DNA of 43,310 bases from Pseudomonadota bacterium (GCA_021845965.1 JAJZUZ010000009.1:1-43310), one strand, 5' to 3'. Positions 1 through 9,419 are shown, counted from the first letter of the stretch. Made by a program: numbers and translations. Notes: a model not told the origin generated them from the sequence alone.

Positions 1-259
1 GGCTGCGTGAAGTCCGCTGGACACACTGCCATCCATCGGAGCGCCCGAATGCGGCCGCTGGCAAGCTTCCGCTCTTGGCAGAGACCTGACTTTCGTGGCT
101 ATCAGCTGGACCGGCAGCAATCGCTGCGTAGCAGCCCCTCAACGACGGCATGAGATGGATCGGCGAGAGGCTGCTGATGGGTGGCACCCAAAGGTCCTGA
201 AAATTTTGGCCCATTTTCGATGGGCTAAACGTGGGCCAAATTTGGGCCAAAAACAAAAA
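1..259. other. No recognisable gene; region downstream of tRNA-fMet
   Basis: I see no convincing coding sequence here. The longest open frame (95-289, plus strand, 64 codons) has no recognisable domain, no clear ribosome binding site, and runs into the terminator hairpin at 260-279, so I do not call it. The only structure is a cluster of TTTGGSCCA-type repeats at 205-251. Because the stretch adjoins the 3' end of a tRNA gene, it could be the edge or relic of an integrated element, but no integrase is visible inside the window. Confidence 0.5.
205..251. repeat. Three TTTGGSCCA-type repeats with hairpin potential
   Basis: TTTGGCCCA (205-213) has a perfect 9-base inverted match, TGGGCCAAA, at 232-240. 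A third copy, TTTGGGCCAAA (241-251), is itself a near palindrome. A further 6-bp hairpin GCCCAT/ATGGGC (209-214 with 220-225) lies inside. The function is unknown. Such clustered short repeats beside a tRNA 3' end could be integrase arm sites or part of a transcription end; both are inference. Confidence 0.45.
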
Positions 260-279
260 CGCCCACTATCAAGTGGGCG
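260..279 (-). terminator. Rho-independent terminator after tRNA-fMet
   Basis: A perfect 7-bp stem, CGCCCAC / GTGGGCG (260-266 and 273-279), closes a 6-base loop. Read on the minus strand it is followed by TTTTTGTTTTT, the layout of an intrinsic terminator. It lies about 30 bases beyond the CCA end of the tRNA gene and probably ends that transcript, and any read-through from the alpha operon. The plus-strand side has only a short T run. Confidence 0.85.
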
Positions 280-309
280 TTTACTGTAGCGGGCTACCGC
301 TATTTTGTT

Positions 310-386
<77 letters not shown>

Positions 387-396
387 GTAATCCAAT

Positions 397-402
397 ATTA
401 TA
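397..402 (-). promoter_or_regulatory. Consensus -10 box for tRNA-fMet
   Basis: The minus strand reads TATAAT here, 10 bases upstream of the mature tRNA 5' end, giving a predicted start near 390 and a very short 5' leader. No good -35 hexamer is seen 16-18 bases upstream, which would fall in the last codons of rplQ. The tRNA may therefore be transcribed from its own promoter as well as by read-through from the ribosomal protein operon. Confidence 0.6.
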
Positions 403-410
403 GCCTACTT

Positions 411-797
411 TTATTCAGCCTTCGGCGCTTCGCTCACTTCGGGGCGATCCACCAGCTCGACCAGGGCCATGGGCGCGTTGTCGCCGACGCGGAAACCCAT
501 CTTCAGGATGCGGGTGTAACCACCCGGGCGGGTCTTGAAGCGCGGGCCCAGGTCGTTGAACAGCTTGGTCACGCTGTCGCGGCTGCGCAGGCGATCGAAG
601 GCCAGGCGGCGGTTGGCCAACGTGGGCTCCTTGGCCAGGGTGATCATGGGCTCGACCACGCGACGCAGTTCCTTGGCCTTGGGGACCGTGGTCTTGATGA
701 CCTCGTGCTCGATGAGCGAGTTCATCATGTTGCGCAGCATGGCGAGGCGGTGCTCGCTGGTGCGGTTGAGTTTACGGAGTCCGTGCCCGTGACGCAT
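411..797 (-). CDS. rplQ: 50S ribosomal protein L17
   Basis: The 128-residue product begins [17 protein letters not shown], the signature start of bacterial L17, and is of normal length. L17 binds 23S rRNA in the large subunit near the exit tunnel. It is the last gene of the alpha operon, following rpoA after a 133-base structured spacer. A purine-rich site (AAGGAAAGG) lies upstream of the ATG. No terminator separates it from the following tRNA-fMet. Confidence 0.98.
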   Translation of the reverse strand: MRHGHGLRKLNRTSEHRLAMLRNMMNSLIEHEVIKTTVPKAKELRRVVEPMITLAKEPTLANRRLAFDRLRSRDSVTKLFNDLGPRFKTRPGGYTRILKMGFRVGDNAPMALVELVDRPEVSEAPKAE

Positions 798-859
798 GGT
801 GTTTACCTTTCCTTATCTTAAAAAACGGCCGTATCAGGTACCGCTAGTTCACCAAGTTC

Positions 860-926
860 GTTGAGCGTTCGGCGTCGGGAGTAGAGCGTGAAATTCACGC
901 TGAACGCCCAACGCAGGACGCTCAAC
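860..926 (-). other. Nested stem-loops in the rpoA-rplQ spacer
   Basis: The spacer holds a perfect 9-bp outer arm pair, GTTGAGCGT (860-868) and ACGCTCAAC (918-926). Inside is an AGCGTGAA/TTCACGCT hairpin (885-892 and 894-901), with GCGTTC/GAACGC (865-870 and 902-907) able to pair between them. There is no adjacent T tract, so it does not look like a plain terminator. It could be an RNA processing, stability or attenuation element. The structure is seen directly; the role is inferred. Confidence 0.55.
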
Positions 927-930
927 CTCT

Positions 931-1920
931 TTAACGCTTTTCGAGCGCGGCCGGCGGCCAGTTCTCGAGTTTCATGCCCAGGGTCAGGCCGCGCGAAGCC
1001 AGCACTTCCTTGATTTCGTTGAGCGACTTGCGACCCAGGTTCGGGGTCTTGAGCAGCTCGTTCTCGGAACGCTGGATCAGGTCGCCGATGTAGTAGATGT
1101 TCTCGGCCTTCAGGCAGTTGGCCGAGCGCACGGTCAGTTCGAGCTCGTCGACCGGACGCAGCAGGATCGGGTCGAACTGGGCGCCGCCGCGCGGTGCCGG
1201 GGCTTCGAAGGCGGCGAGTTCGCTGCCCTCGAGCTGGGCGAACACAGCCAGCTGCTCCACCAGGATCTTGGCGGAAGCGCGCACGGCATCTTCAGCCGTG
1301 ATGGCGCCGTTGGTCTCGATTTCGATGATCAGCTTGTCCAGGTCGGTGCGCTGCTCGACGCGGGCGCTCTCGACGGTGTAGCTCACGCGCTTGACCGGGG
1401 AGAACGAAGCGTCCAGCACGATGCGGCCGATCGACTTGCTCGGCTCGTCGCCGTGGCGGCGCAGGGTACCCGGCACATAGCCGCGGCCCTTCTCCACCTT
1501 GATCTGCATGTCGAGCTTGCCACCGGCCGACAGCGTGGCGATCACGTGGTCGGGGTTGATGATCTCGACGTCATGCGGGGTCTGAATGTCGGCAGCGGTG
1601 ACGACGCCCTCGCCGTCCTTGCGCAGGCTCAGCGTGACCTCGTCGCGGTTGTGCAGCTTGAACACCACACCCTTGAGATTCAGCAGGATGTTGACCACGT
1701 CTTCCTGCACGCCGTCGATCGACGAGTACTCGTGCAGCACACCGGCGATGGTCACCTCGGTGGCAGCGTAACCCGGCATCGACGACAACAGGACACGGCG
1801 CAGCGCGTTGCCCAGCGTGTGGCCGTAGCCGCGCTCGAACGGCTCCAGCGACACCTTGGCGCGATTCGGGCCGAGTTGTTCGACGTTGATTGCTTTGGGT
1901 TTCAGCAGACTGGTTTGCAT
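931..1920 (-). CDS. rpoA: DNA-directed RNA polymerase subunit alpha
   Basis: The 329-residue product has the usual length for a betaproteobacterial alpha subunit. The N-terminal domain (about 1-235) dimerises and nucleates RNA polymerase assembly. It contains the [17 protein letters not shown] segment near residues 31-47 that is typical of alpha. After a linker, the C-terminal domain (about 250-329) contains the helix-hairpin-helix region [20 protein letters not shown], which contacts UP elements and activators. It lies in the alpha operon between rpsD and rplQ, with structured spacers on both sides. Confidence 0.99.
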   Translation of the reverse strand: MQTSLLKPKAINVEQLGPNRAKVSLEPFERGYGHTLGNALRRVLLSSMPGYAATEVTIAGVLHEYSSIDGVQEDVVNILLNLKGVVFKLHNRDEVTLSLRKDGEGVVTAADIQTPHDVEIINPDHVIATLSAGGKLDMQIKVEKGRGYVPGTLRRHGDEPSKSIGRIVLDASFSPVKRVSYTVESARVEQRTDLDKLIIEIETNGAITAEDAVRASAKILVEQLAVFAQLEGSELAAFEAPAPRGGAQFDPILLRPVDELELTVRSANCLKAENIYYIGDLIQRSENELLKTPNLGRKSLNEIKEVLASRGLTLGMKLENWPPAALEKR

Positions 1921-1974
1921 GCGGACTTCCTGTCAATACCCCCGGCTCGTTACACCGGTAAGGCTGGTGAAGCG

Positions 1975-2040
1975 CCCGGCCGGAATGCCTCCCGGCCGGG
2001 TACGAAAAACTACAAGGACGAGGTTGCAGCGCAACCTCGT
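1975..2040 (-). other. Two strong stem-loops in the rpsD-rpoA spacer
   Basis: Two perfect hairpins stand in the 131-base gap. One has a 10-bp stem, ACGAGGTTGC / GCAACCTCGT (2018-2027 and 2031-2040), with a 3-base loop. The other has a 9-bp stem, CCCGGCCGG / CCGGCCGGG (1975-1983 and 1992-2000), with an 8-base loop. On the transcribed strand the first hairpin is followed some 7 bases later by a GTTTTTC run, so it could act as a partial terminator (attenuator) that sets the rpoA level relative to the ribosomal proteins. No measurement supports this yet. Confidence 0.55.
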
Positions 2041-2051
2041 TGTCACCCTGT

Positions 2052-2675
2052 TTAACGCGAGTACAACTCGACGATCAGCGATTCGTTGATGTCAGACCCA
2101 AACTCGTCGCGGTCCGGCACCTTCTTGAAGGTGCCCTCGGCCTTGTCGATGTTAACCTCAACCCAGGCGGGGATACCGACCTGCTGGGCCAGTTGCAGCG
2201 CCTCGACCACGCGGTTCTGCTTCTTGGACTTTTCACGCACGGCAATCACGTCACCGGTCTTGACCGAGTAGGACGGGATGTTCACGGGCTGGCCGTTCAC
2301 GGTGATCGCCTTGTGCGACACCAGCTGGCGCGCCTCGGCGCGGGTGGAGCCGAAGCCCATGCGGTAGACGACGTTGTCCAGGCGGGACTCGAGCAGGAAT
2401 AGCAGGTTGGCGCCGGTGTTGCCCTTGCGGCGGTCGGCTTGCTCGAAGTAGCGGCGGAACTGGCGCTCCAGCACGCCGTACATGCGCTTGACCTTCTGCT
2501 TTTCACGCAGCTGCAGGCCGAAGTCGGAGGTGCGGGCACCCGAGGTGCGACCATGCTGGCCGGGCTTGGAGTCGAACTTGGCCTTGTCGCTGATCGAGCG
2601 GCGGGCGCTCTTGAGGAACAGGTCGGTGCCTTCGCGGCGGGAGAGTTTGGCCTTGGGGCCGAGATTGCGTGCCAC
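2052..2675 (-). CDS. rpsD: 30S ribosomal protein S4
   Basis: The 207-residue product starts [19 protein letters not shown], a standard S4 N-terminus. The S4 RNA-binding domain is around residues 96-160 ([10 protein letters not shown]...). S4 is a primary 16S rRNA binder that nucleates 30S assembly. In E. coli it represses the alpha operon through the rpsM leader; whether that holds here is not visible. The gene lies between rpsK and rpoA in the alpha operon. Confidence 0.98.
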   Translation of the reverse strand: MARNLGPKAKLSRREGTDLFLKSARRSISDKAKFDSKPGQHGRTSGARTSDFGLQLREKQKVKRMYGVLERQFRRYFEQADRRKGNTGANLLFLLESRLDNVVYRMGFGSTRAEARQLVSHKAITVNGQPVNIPSYSVKTGDVIAVREKSKKQNRVVEALQLAQQVGIPAWVEVNIDKAEGTFKKVPDRDEFGSDINESLIVELYSR

Positions 2676-2699
2676 TTGAACTTCCTTCTATGTCAACTG

Positions 2700-2743
2700 C
2701 CACAGCGTTTCACTGTGGGAGCCACCAGCCAGGGGCCGGTGGC
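2700..2743 (-). other. Paired hairpins in the rpsK-rpsD spacer
   Basis: CCACAG/CTGTGG (2700-2705 and 2713-2718) and GCCACC/GGTGGC (2721-2726 and 2738-2743) form two adjacent 6-bp hairpins in the 107-base gap. Neither is followed by a U tract on the minus strand. They resemble the structured spacers on either side of rpoA and may be RNA processing or stability signals. Confidence 0.45.
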
Positions 2744-2782
2744 GGTGGGCTTGGTTGAACGAAAAACTGTCTGGCGCGCCGC

Positions 2783-3187
2783 TTAGATGCGACGACGCTT
2801 CTGCGGACGGCAGCCGTTGTGCGGGACCGGCGTCACGTCGGAGATGGTGTTGATGCGGATGCCCAGGGCAGCCAGCGCACGCACCGACGATTCACGACCG
2901 GGACCGGGGCCCTTGATCTCGACGTCGAGATTCTTGATGCCCTGCTCGATGGCCGCGCGGCCGGCCACTTCGGACGCCACCTGGGCGGCGAACGGGGTGG
3001 ACTTGCGCGAACCCTTGAAGCCCTGGCCACCGGAGGAGGCCCAGGACAGGGCATTGCCCTGACGGTCGGTGATCGTGATGATCGTGTTGTTGAAAGAGGC
3101 GTGCACGTGGGCGACGCCGTCGGCCACGTTCTTGCGAACCTTCTTGCGCACACGCTGCGCGGCAGTATTGGCGGGAGCTTTAGCCAT
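2783..3187 (-). CDS. rpsK: 30S ribosomal protein S11
   Basis: The 134-residue product carries the S11 core: [20 protein letters not shown] near residues 25-44 and the C-terminal [19 protein letters not shown]11 sits on the 30S platform and helps shape the mRNA exit and Shine-Dalgarno region. The gene follows rpsM after 20 bases in the alpha operon and has the usual length. Confidence 0.98.
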   Translation of the reverse strand: MAKAPANTAAQRVRKKVRKNVADGVAHVHASFNNTIITITDRQGNALSWASSGGQGFKGSRKSTPFAAQVASEVAGRAAIEQGIKNLDVEIKGPGPGRESSVRALAALGIRINTISDVTPVPHNGCRPQKRRRI

Positions 3188-3207
3188 GGTGTTCTTTCAA
3201 TACCAGT

Positions 3208-3573
3208 TTATTTCTTCAGCGCTGCAGCACCCTTGCGCGGACCCTTGCGGGTGCGGGCGTTGGTGCGGGTACGCTGGCCGCGCATGGGCAGGCCACGGCG
3301 ATGACGGAAGCCGCGGTAGCAGCCGATGTCCATCAGGCGCTTGATGTTCATCGTGGTTTCGCGGCGCAGGTCACCCTCGATGGTGATCTGGGCGATCTGG
3401 TCGCGGATTTTTTCCAGGTCGGCGTCGGTCAGATCCTTGACCTTCTTGGAATATGCAATGCCGCAGGCATCGCAAATCTTGCGAGCGCTCGTGCGACCAA
3501 TGCCAAAGATGGCGGTCAGGCCAATTTCAGCATGCTTGTGCGGCGGAATGTTGATGCCAGCGATACGTGCCAT
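3208..3573 (-). CDS. rpsM: 30S ribosomal protein S13
   Basis: The 121-residue product begins [20 protein letters not shown], the universal S13 start, and ends with the basic tail containing [16 protein letters not shown]13 lies in the head of the 30S subunit and contacts the P-site tRNA and the 50S subunit through intersubunit bridges. The alpha operon begins with this gene in E. coli; here it follows rpmJ by 24 bases, with no separate promoter that I can recognise. Confidence 0.98.
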   Translation of the reverse strand: MARIAGINIPPHKHAEIGLTAIFGIGRTSARKICDACGIAYSKKVKDLTDADLEKIRDQIAQITIEGDLRRETTMNIKRLMDIGCYRGFRHRRGLPMRGQRTRTNARTRKGPRKGAAALKK

Positions 3574-3597
3574 GTTCGTCCTCTAAAACTCTTGCAA

Positions 3598-3711
3598 TCA
3601 GCCCTGACGCTGCTTGTGGCGCGGATCCGTGCAGATCACGCGCACCACGCCCTTGCGGCGGATGATTTTGCAGTTGCGGCAAATTTTCTTGACCGAAGCC
3701 GAAACTCTCAT
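3598..3711 (-). CDS. rpmJ: 50S ribosomal protein L36
   Basis: This short 37-codon gene encodes [15 protein letters not shown]..., ending HKQRQG. It is the zinc-ribbon type of L36, with Cys11 and Cys14 (CRNC), Cys27 and His32 as likely zinc ligands. L36 is a small 50S protein bound to 23S rRNA. It lies between infA and rpsM, its standard place in the spc/alpha cluster. It retains the zinc-binding residues that zinc-independent paralogues lack. Confidence 0.96.
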   Translation of the reverse strand: MRVSASVKKICRNCKIIRRKGVVRVICTDPRHKQRQG

Positions 3712-3766
3712 TTCACTCTCCTAAAACTTCTTTAGCCTGGCCCCGGACCGTCCGGAACCTGCAAAT

Positions 3767-3985
3767 TCATTTCGCCCTGAATACGATTCTTGCGCGGGTC
3801 AAGTCGTAAGGCGTCAACTCGACCGTCACCTTGTCACCCGGCAGGATGCGAATGTAGTGCATGCGCATCTTGCCGGAGATATGTCCCAGAACGACGTGGC
3901 CGTTTTCCAGCTTCACGCGAAAGGTCGCGTTCGGCAGGTTTTCCACCACCTCGCCTTGCATCTGAATCACATCGTCTTTTGCCAT
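3767..3985 (-). CDS. infA: Translation initiation factor IF-1
   Basis: The 72-residue product is a single S1-like OB fold, starting [20 protein letters not shown] and containing [22 protein letters not shown]-1 binds the 30S A site during initiation and supports IF-2 and IF-3. The gene sits 5 bases after secY, and GAGGG just before the ATG serves as ribosome binding site. It is encoded inside the spc operon, as in many betaproteobacteria. Confidence 0.97.
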   Translation of the reverse strand: MAKDDVIQMQGEVVENLPNATFRVKLENGHVVLGHISGKMRMHYIRILPGDKVTVELTPYDLTRARIVFRAK

Positions 3986-3990
3986 CCCTC

Positions 3991-5310
3991 TCAGGCCCCC
4001 AGCGTCGGCTTGAAGTTGGCCTTCTTGAGCAGCGACTCGTACTGCTGCGACATCAGGTAGTTCTGCACCTGGGCCATGAAGTCCATGGTCACCACCACGA
4101 TGATCAGCAGCGAGGTACCGCCGAAGTAGAACGGCACGTTGTACTTCAGGATCAGGAACTCGGGCAGCAGGCAGACAAAGGTGATGTAGATCGCACCCGC
4201 CAGCGTCAGACGCAGCAGAATCTTGTCGATGTACTTCGCCGTCTGGTCACCCGGACGGATGCCCGGGATGAAGGCGCCGCCCTTCTTCAGGTTGTCCGCC
4301 GTCTCACGGCTGTTGAACACCAGCGCCGTATAGAAGAAGGCGAAGAAGATGATCGCCGAGGCGTACAGCATGACATAGATTGGTTGACCCGGGGTCAGGC
4401 TGCCCGCGATGTCCTTCAGCCACAGCATCGACTCGCCACTGCTGAACCAGCTCACGATGGTGGCCGGCAGCAGGATGATGGACGAGGCGAAGATGGGCGG
4501 AATCACGCCGGCCATGTTCAGCTTCAGGGGCAGGTGCGACGACTGGCCACCATAGACCTTGTTGCCCACCTGGCGCCGCGCATAATTCACCAGGATCTTG
4601 CGCTGGCCGCGTTCGACAAACACCACGAACCAGGTCACCAGGGCGATCACCACCACGATGAACAGGGCGACGATGACGCTCATGGCGCCGGTACGCACCA
4701 GCTCCAGCAGGCCGCCGATGGCGTTGGGCAGGCCCGCGGCGATACCGCCGAAGATCAGGATCGAGATCCCGTTGCCCAGACCACGTTCGGTGATCTGCTC
4801 ACCCAGCCACATCAGGAACATGGTGCCCGCGGTCAGCGTCACCACGGCGGTGATGCGGAAGCCGAAACCGGGCGCCATCACCAGGCCAGGCGAGCTCTCC
4901 AGCGCAATGGCAATGCCCAGCGACTGGAACAGGGCCAGGCCCACGGTGCCGTAGCGCGTGTACTGCGTGATCTTGCGACGGCCGGCCTCGCCTTCCTTCT
5001 TGATCTGCTCGAAGGCGGGCAGCACGTAGGTCAGCAGCTGCATGATGATCGACGCCGAGATGTAGGGCATGATGCCCAGCGCGAACACCGTGAAGCGCGA
5101 CAGCGCGCCACCCGAGAACATGTTGAACAGACTCAGGATGCCGCCCTGCTGGCCCTGGAAGAGCTTGCCCAGTTGGTCCGGGTTGATGCCCGGCACCGGG
5201 ATGTGTGCGCCTATGCGATACACCACCAGTGCCAGCAGCAGGAAGACCAGCCGGCGACGCAGGTCGCCGAACTTGCCGGTCTTTGCAATCTGAGCCGCGT
5301 TCGTTGCCAC
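3991..5310 (-). CDS. secY: Protein translocase subunit SecY
   Basis: The 439-residue polytopic inner membrane protein has the ten membrane spans expected for SecY. Typical segments include [18 protein letters not shown] near residues 35-52 (family signature 1), the plug region after it, and [22 protein letters not shown] near residues 330-350 in the cytoplasmic loop that contacts SecA and the ribosome. It forms the SecYEG channel for protein export and membrane insertion. It lies between rplO and infA in the spc operon. Confidence 0.98.
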   Translation of the reverse strand: MATNAAQIAKTGKFGDLRRRLVFLLLALVVYRIGAHIPVPGINPDQLGKLFQGQQGGILSLFNMFSGGALSRFTVFALGIMPYISASIIMQLLTYVLPAFEQIKKEGEAGRRKITQYTRYGTVGLALFQSLGIAIALESSPGLVMAPGFGFRITAVVTLTAGTMFLMWLGEQITERGLGNGISILIFGGIAAGLPNAIGGLLELVRTGAMSVIVALFIVVVIALVTWFVVFVERGQRKILVNYARRQVGNKVYGGQSSHLPLKLNMAGVIPPIFASSIILLPATIVSWFSSGESMLWLKDIAGSLTPGQPIYVMLYASAIIFFAFFYTALVFNSRETADNLKKGGAFIPGIRPGDQTAKYIDKILLRLTLAGAIYITFVCLLPEFLILKYNVPFYFGGTSLLIIVVVTMDFMAQVQNYLMSQQYESLLKKANFKPTLGA

Positions 5311-5339
5311 TTCGTTCTTCTTTCAGGTACCTGTCAGAT

Positions 5340-5771
5340 TCAGGCCACGCTGCCGCCGGCGGCCTCGATGGCTGCCTTGGCGCCCGCGGTGGCACCGATG
5401 CCGTTGAGCTTCACGGCCTTCTTGATCTCGCCCGACTTGATGACCTTGACGACCTTGGCCAGCTCGCTGACCAGACCGGCCTGCTTGAGCGTCAGCATGT
5501 CGACCGTGTCAGCACCCAGCTGCTGCAGGGTGCTGAGGGTGATCTCGGCATTGAACTTCAGCAGGTGCGACTTGAAGCCGCGCTTGGGCAGACGGCGATG
5601 CATGGGCATCTGGCCGCCTTCGAAGCCGACCTTGTGGTAGCCGCCCGAACGGGACTTCTGACCCTTGTGACCGCGACCGGCGGTCTTGCCCAGGCCGGAG
5701 CCGATACCGCGACCGACGCGGCGCTTGGCGTGCTTGGCGCCCGCTGCGGGCTTGATGGTATTCAGTTGCAT
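5340..5771 (-). CDS. rplO: 50S ribosomal protein L15
   Basis: The 143-residue product has the glycine- and arginine-rich N-terminal extension of L15 ([21 protein letters not shown], about residues 17-37) that reaches into 23S rRNA, and a globular C-terminus ending [12 protein letters not shown]15 is a late assembly protein of the 50S subunit. It lies between rpmD and secY with short spacers. Confidence 0.98.
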   Translation of the reverse strand: MQLNTIKPAAGAKHAKRRVGRGIGSGLGKTAGRGHKGQKSRSGGYHKVGFEGGQMPMHRRLPKRGFKSHLLKFNAEITLSTLQQLGADTVDMLTLKQAGLVSELAKVVKVIKSGEIKKAVKLNGIGATAGAKAAIEAAGGSVA

Positions 5772-5781
5772 CGTCGGCCTC

Positions 5782-5964
5782 TCAGAGAACCTTGACCAGA
5801 TAGCTGATCTTGTTGATCATGCCGCGCACGGCAGGGGTGTCCTGCAGTTCGCTCACGCTGTTCAGCTTGCGCAGGCCCAGGCCACGCACGGTGGCGCGGT
5901 GGGATTCCTTGCAGCCGATCGGGCTGCGCACCAGCTGAACCTTGACGGTTTGTTGCTTAGTCAT
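5782..5964 (-). CDS. rpmD: 50S ribosomal protein L30
   Basis: The 60-residue product contains the L30 signature: [19 protein letters not shown], then [21 protein letters not shown]. It is full length for the bacterial form. L30 is a small globular protein of the 50S subunit. It is flanked by rpsE and rplO with gaps of 14 and 10 bases, so it is co-transcribed and probably translationally coupled. Confidence 0.97.
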   Translation of the reverse strand: MTKQQTVKVQLVRSPIGCKESHRATVRGLGLRKLNSVSELQDTPAVRGMINKISYLVKVL

Positions 5965-5978
5965 GTCGAAACTCCCGA

Positions 5979-6506
5979 TCAGGCGAAGAGTTCTTCAACG
6001 GTCTTGCCGCGCTTGGCCGCCACAGCTGCAGGCGTGCTGCAGTTGTTCAGGGCGTCCAGGGTGGCACGAACCATGTTGTAGGGGTTGGTCGAACCGTGGC
6101 TCTTGGCCACGATGTCGGTGATGCCCATCACCTCGAAAACGGCGCGCATCGGGCCGCCGGCGATGATGCCGGTACCCTTGGGAGCGGGCGCCATCATCAC
6201 GGAGGCAGCGCCGTGACGGCCCACCACCTGGTGATGCAGCGTGCCGTTCTTGAGCGACACCTTGAGCATGTTGCGGCGGGCTTCTTCCATGGCCTTCTGC
6301 ACGGCAGCAGGCACTTCCTTGGACTTGCCCTTGCCCATGCCGACGCGGCCGTCGCCGTCACCCACCACGGTCAGTGCGGCGAAACCCAGGATACGGCCAC
6401 CCTTGACCACCTTGGTCACGCGGTTGACCGCGATCATCTTCTCGCGCAGACCGTCCTCGGGACCCTCGGCCCCTTTGCCCTGCATTTTTGCTTGAACTTT
6501 AGCCAT
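5979..6506 (-). CDS. rpsE: 30S ribosomal protein S5
   Basis: The 175-residue product has the S5 N-terminal double-stranded RNA-binding fold ([21 protein letters not shown]) and the conserved [18 protein letters not shown] segment, followed by the C-terminal domain with [20 protein letters not shown]5 takes part in translational fidelity and mRNA unwinding on the 30S subunit. The N-terminus carries a short extra basic stretch, as in other betaproteobacteria. It lies between rplR and rpmD. Confidence 0.98.
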   Translation of the reverse strand: MAKVQAKMQGKGAEGPEDGLREKMIAVNRVTKVVKGGRILGFAALTVVGDGDGRVGMGKGKSKEVPAAVQKAMEEARRNMLKVSLKNGTLHHQVVGRHGAASVMMAPAPKGTGIIAGGPMRAVFEVMGITDIVAKSHGSTNPYNMVRATLDALNNCSTPAAVAAKRGKTVEELFA

Positions 6507-6523
6507 CTTAAATTCCGATCTGC

Positions 6524-6889
6524 TTAGAACTGCAAGCCCGCTTCGCGTGCGGCATCGGCCAGCGCCTTGACGCGACCGTGGTACGCAAAACCTGCGCGAT
6601 CAAATGCCACCTTCTCCACACCGGCGGCCTTGGCCTTCTCGGCGATGCGCTTGCCAATCAGCTGGGCCGCGGCGGCGTTGCCACCCTTGCCCGAGCCACC
6701 CAGCGACTTGCGCACTTCGGCTTCCGCGGTGGAGGCGCTGGCAAGCACCTTGGCACCGTCGCCGGAGATCACGCTGGCGTAGATGTGCAGATTGGTGCGG
6801 TTCACGGTCAGACGCGCCACGCCCTGCTGGGCGATACGGATGCGGGTCTGACGTGCACGGCGAAGACGCTGCTCTTTCTTGGTCATCAT
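6524..6889 (-). CDS. rplR: 50S ribosomal protein L18
   Basis: The 121-residue product begins [19 protein letters not shown] and contains [20 protein letters not shown] and the C-terminal [24 protein letters not shown], all standard for L18. L18 binds 5S rRNA and joins it to the central protuberance with L5 and L25. The start could be the second Met, one codon in. The gene lies between rplF and rpsE. Confidence 0.97.
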   Translation of the reverse strand: MMTKKEQRLRRARQTRIRIAQQGVARLTVNRTNLHIYASVISGDGAKVLASASTAEAEVRKSLGGSGKGGNAAAAQLIGKRIAEKAKAAGVEKVAFDRAGFAYHGRVKALADAAREAGLQF

Positions 6890-6900
6890 GGTGCAGCTCC

Positions 6901-7434
6901 TTACTTCTTCTTGGTCTCTTTGATCACGACCGTCTCATCCGCATAGCGGATGCCCTTGCCCTTGTAGGGCTCCGGGGGACGGACCGCGCGGATTTCCGCG
7001 GCGATCTGGCCGACGCGCTGGCGATCGGCCCCCTTGATCACGATTTCGGTCGGGGCCGGGGTCGCCACCGTGATGCCGGCAGGCATGTCGATGTTCACCG
7101 GATGGGAGTAACCCACGGCCAGGTTCAGCTTGGCGCCCTGGGCCTGGGCCTTGTAGCCCACGCCGATCAGCGTCAGCTTCCTCTCGAAGCCCTTGCTCAC
7201 GCCGGTCACCATGTTGTTCACCAGCTGGCGCATGGTGCCGCTCATGGCATTGGCTTCACGGGACTCGTTGACAGGGGCAAAGCTCAGCTTGCCACCCTCG
7301 TTGTTCACCTTGACCAGGGCGGACTGGGCCAGCGACAGCGTGCCACCGGCACCCTTGACGCTGATCTGGTCAGCCTTGATGGAAACATCCACCCCGGCGG
7401 GGATGGTTACAGGCATTTTTCCTACGCGGGACAT
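6901..7434 (-). CDS. rplF: 50S ribosomal protein L6
   Basis: The 177-residue product starts [19 protein letters not shown] and ends with the L6 C-terminal signature [24 protein letters not shown]. It has two repeats of the L6 fold. It binds near the sarcin-ricin region and factor-binding site of the 50S subunit. It follows rpsH after 20 bases and precedes rplR by 11 bases in the spc operon. Confidence 0.98.
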   Translation of the reverse strand: MSRVGKMPVTIPAGVDVSIKADQISVKGAGGTLSLAQSALVKVNNEGGKLSFAPVNESREANAMSGTMRQLVNNMVTGVSKGFERKLTLIGVGYKAQAQGAKLNLAVGYSHPVNIDMPAGITVATPAPTEIVIKGADRQRVGQIAAEIRAVRPPEPYKGKGIRYADETVVIKETKKK

Positions 7435-7454
7435 CTCAGTTTCTCCTCAATGCC

Positions 7455-7850
7455 TTAGGCCACGTAGCACAGCACTTCGCCGCCGACACCGGTGGCGCGC
7501 GCCTTGCGATCGGTCATGACGCCCTTGGGGGTCGTCACGATGGCCACACCCAGACCATTCTGGACCTGGGGGATGGCGTCGCGACCCTTGTACACGCGCA
7601 GGCCGGGACGGCTGACACGCTCGATACGCTCGATGACCGGACGGCCGGCGTAGTACTTCAGGGCAATTTCCAGCTCGGACTTGCCACCTTCGGACTTCAC
7701 CTTGAAGCCGTCGATGTAGCCCTCGTCCTTCAGCACCTGGGCGATGGCAATCTTCACCTTGGAAGAAGGCACCGACACCGAGGTCTTGGCCACCATCTGC
7801 GCGTTACGGATACGCGTCAGCAGGTCGGCGATGGGATCACTCATGCTCAT
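7455..7850 (-). CDS. rpsH: 30S ribosomal protein S8
   Basis: The 131-residue product starts [19 protein letters not shown], nearly the canonical S8 start, and ends with [23 protein letters not shown]8 is a central-domain 16S rRNA binder. In E. coli it represses the spc operon by binding near the rplE start; I did not try to fold a matching site here. It lies between rpsN and rplF. Confidence 0.98.
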   Translation of the reverse strand: MSMSDPIADLLTRIRNAQMVAKTSVSVPSSKVKIAIAQVLKDEGYIDGFKVKSEGGKSELEIALKYYAGRPVIERIERVSRPGLRVYKGRDAIPQVQNGLGVAIVTTPKGVMTDRKARATGVGGEVLCYVA

Positions 7851-7864
7851 CTCTAATCTCCTGC

Positions 7865-8170
7865 TTACCAGCTGGCCTTGGTGACACCAGGGATGTCACC
7901 GGCGAAAGCCATTTCACGGATCTTGGCACGGGCCAGACCGAACTGGCGGAAGGTGCCACGCGGACGACCGGTGATCTCGCAACGGTTGCGCTGACGCGTG
8001 GGGTTGGCGTTGCGCGGGAGCTTCTGCAGGCCCAGGCGGGCGGCTTCACGCTCTTCGTCGCTACGCTTCATGTCGGTGGCGATCGCCTTCAGTTCCGCGT
8101 ATTTCTGCGCGTACTTGGCGACCAGTTTCTCGCGCTTGAGTTCGCGCTGGATCAAAGCTACTTTAGCCAC
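7865..8170 (-). CDS. rpsN: 30S ribosomal protein S14
   Basis: The 101-residue product is the long, zinc-independent form of S14. It has no CxxC pairs, and has the typical [31 protein letters not shown] segment split across residues about 55-85. S14 lies in the 30S head near the A and P sites. It sits between rplE and rpsH with short spacers. Confidence 0.98.
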   Translation of the reverse strand: MAKVALIQRELKREKLVAKYAQKYAELKAIATDMKRSDEEREAARLGLQKLPRNANPTRQRNRCEITGRPRGTFRQFGLARAKIREMAFAGDIPGVTKASW

Positions 8171-8178
8171 AGGTCACC

Positions 8179-8718
8179 TCAGTTCTTGAAGGGGAATTTG
8201 AAGCCGGCGAGCAGTGCCTTGCACTCTTCGTCGGTCTTGGCCGTGGTCGTGATGCTGATGTTCAGACCGCGCAGCGCATCCACCTTGTCGTACTCGATCT
8301 CGGGGAAGATGATCTGCTCTTTGACGCCGATGTTGTAGTTGCCACGACCGTCGAAGGCGCGGCCGGAGATACCACGGAAGTCACGCACGCGCGGCAGGGC
8401 CACGGTGACGAAACGGTCCAGGAATTCGTACATCTGCACGCCGCGCAGGGTCACCATGCAGCCGATGGGCTGCTGCTCGCGGATCTTGAAACCGGCGATG
8501 GCCTTCTTGGCCTTGGTCACGACGGGCTTCTGACCAGCGATCTTGGTCAGGTCGCCGACGGCGTTGTCCATCACCTTCTTGTCGGCGACGGCTTCGCTCA
8601 CACCCATGTTCAGGGTGATCTTGGTCAGGCGCGGCACCTCCATGGGCGACTTGTAGCCGAACTTCTTGGTGAGCTCGGGAACAACCTTCTCGCGGTAGAT
8701 ATCTTGAAAACGTGCCAT
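8179..8718 (-). CDS. rplE: 50S ribosomal protein L5
   Basis: The 179-residue product starts [21 protein letters not shown]. It contains [33 protein letters not shown] and the C-terminal [20 protein letters not shown]5 binds 5S rRNA and contacts the P-site tRNA. I place the start at 8718 because family members begin MAR/MAK. An in-frame ATG two codons upstream (8724) would overlap the rplX stop as ATGA. Either way the two genes are coupled. Confidence 0.97.
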   Translation of the reverse strand: MARFQDIYREKVVPELTKKFGYKSPMEVPRLTKITLNMGVSEAVADKKVMDNAVGDLTKIAGQKPVVTKAKKAIAGFKIREQQPIGCMVTLRGVQMYEFLDRFVTVALPRVRDFRGISGRAFDGRGNYNIGVKEQIIFPEIEYDKVDALRGLNISITTTAKTDEECKALLAGFKFPFKN

Positions 8719-8720
8719 GG

Positions 8721-9041
8721 TCATGCCGCCTTGATTTCTTCGCCGCTGGACTTGTAGACGCGCACGCGCTTGCCGTCAGCCAGGAGCTTGATGCCGACGC
8801 GGTCGGCCTTGCCGGTCGCCGCATTGAAAATGGCCACATTGGACTGGTGGATGGGCATGGCCTTCTCCACGATGCCGCCGGTGGTGCCCTTCATGGGGTT
8901 GGGCTTGGCGTGCTTCTTCACCAGGTTCACACCATCGACCACCACATGGGTGTCATCCTTGCGCAGCGCAACCTTGCCGCGCTTGCCCTTGTCGCGCCCG
9001 GTGAGGACGATGACTTCGTCGCCTTTGCGAATCTTGTTCAT
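8721..9041 (-). CDS. rplX: 50S ribosomal protein L24
   Basis: The 106-residue product has a KOW motif at its N-terminus ([21 protein letters not shown]) and the conserved [19 protein letters not shown] segment. L24 binds 23S rRNA at the tunnel exit and starts 50S assembly. It follows rplN by 9 bases and touches rplE. Confidence 0.98.
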   Translation of the reverse strand: MNKIRKGDEVIVLTGRDKGKRGKVALRKDDTHVVVDGVNLVKKHAKPNPMKGTTGGIVEKAMPIHQSNVAIFNAATGKADRVGIKLLADGKRVRVYKSSGEEIKAA

Positions 9042-9050
9042 GGCGCTTCC

Positions 9051-9419
9051 TTACAGAACTTCCGGAGCCAGGGACACGATCTTCATGAACTTCTCGGTAC
9101 GCAGTTCGCGTGTGACCGGGCCGAAGATGCGGGTGCCGATGGGCTCCAGCTTGTTATTGAGCAGCACGGCGGCATTGCCGTCGAACTTGACCAGGGAGCC
9201 ATCGCCACGGCGGATGCCCTTGGAGGTACGAACCACCACAGCGCTGTAGACCTCGCCCTTCTTGACGCGGCCGCGCGGAGCAGCTTCCTTGATGCTCACC
9301 TTGATGACGTCGCCCACACTGGCGTAGCGACGCTTGGAACCGCCGAGCACCTTGATGCACAAAACGGACTTCGCGCCGGTGTTGTCGGCGACTTCTAACC
9401 GAGATTCAGTCTGGATCAT
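9051..9419 (-). CDS. rplN: 50S ribosomal protein L14
   Basis: The 122-residue product starts [19 protein letters not shown] and ends [12 protein letters not shown], the normal ends of L14. An open frame continues upstream to 9563, but that 48-residue extension has no family support and would start before the predicted transcription start, so I choose 9419. L14 lies at the subunit interface and takes part in bridge B8. Here it is the first gene of the transcription unit, with a sigma70 promoter about 135 bases upstream. In most proteobacteria it follows rpsQ directly. Confidence 0.98.
   Translation of the reverse strand: MIQTESRLEVADNTGAKSVLCIKVLGGSKRRYASVGDVIKVSIKEAAPRGRVKKGEVYSAVVVRTSKGIRRGDGSLVKFDGNAAVLLNNKLEPIGTRIFGPVTRELRTEKFMKIVSLAPEVL

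Noticed and set aside
3790-5640. Long plus-strand open frame opposite infA, secY and rplO
   Set aside because: It is the complement of clearly functional secY and neighbours. The predicted protein is His/Arg/Gln-rich without domains, a usual shadow in GC-rich DNA.
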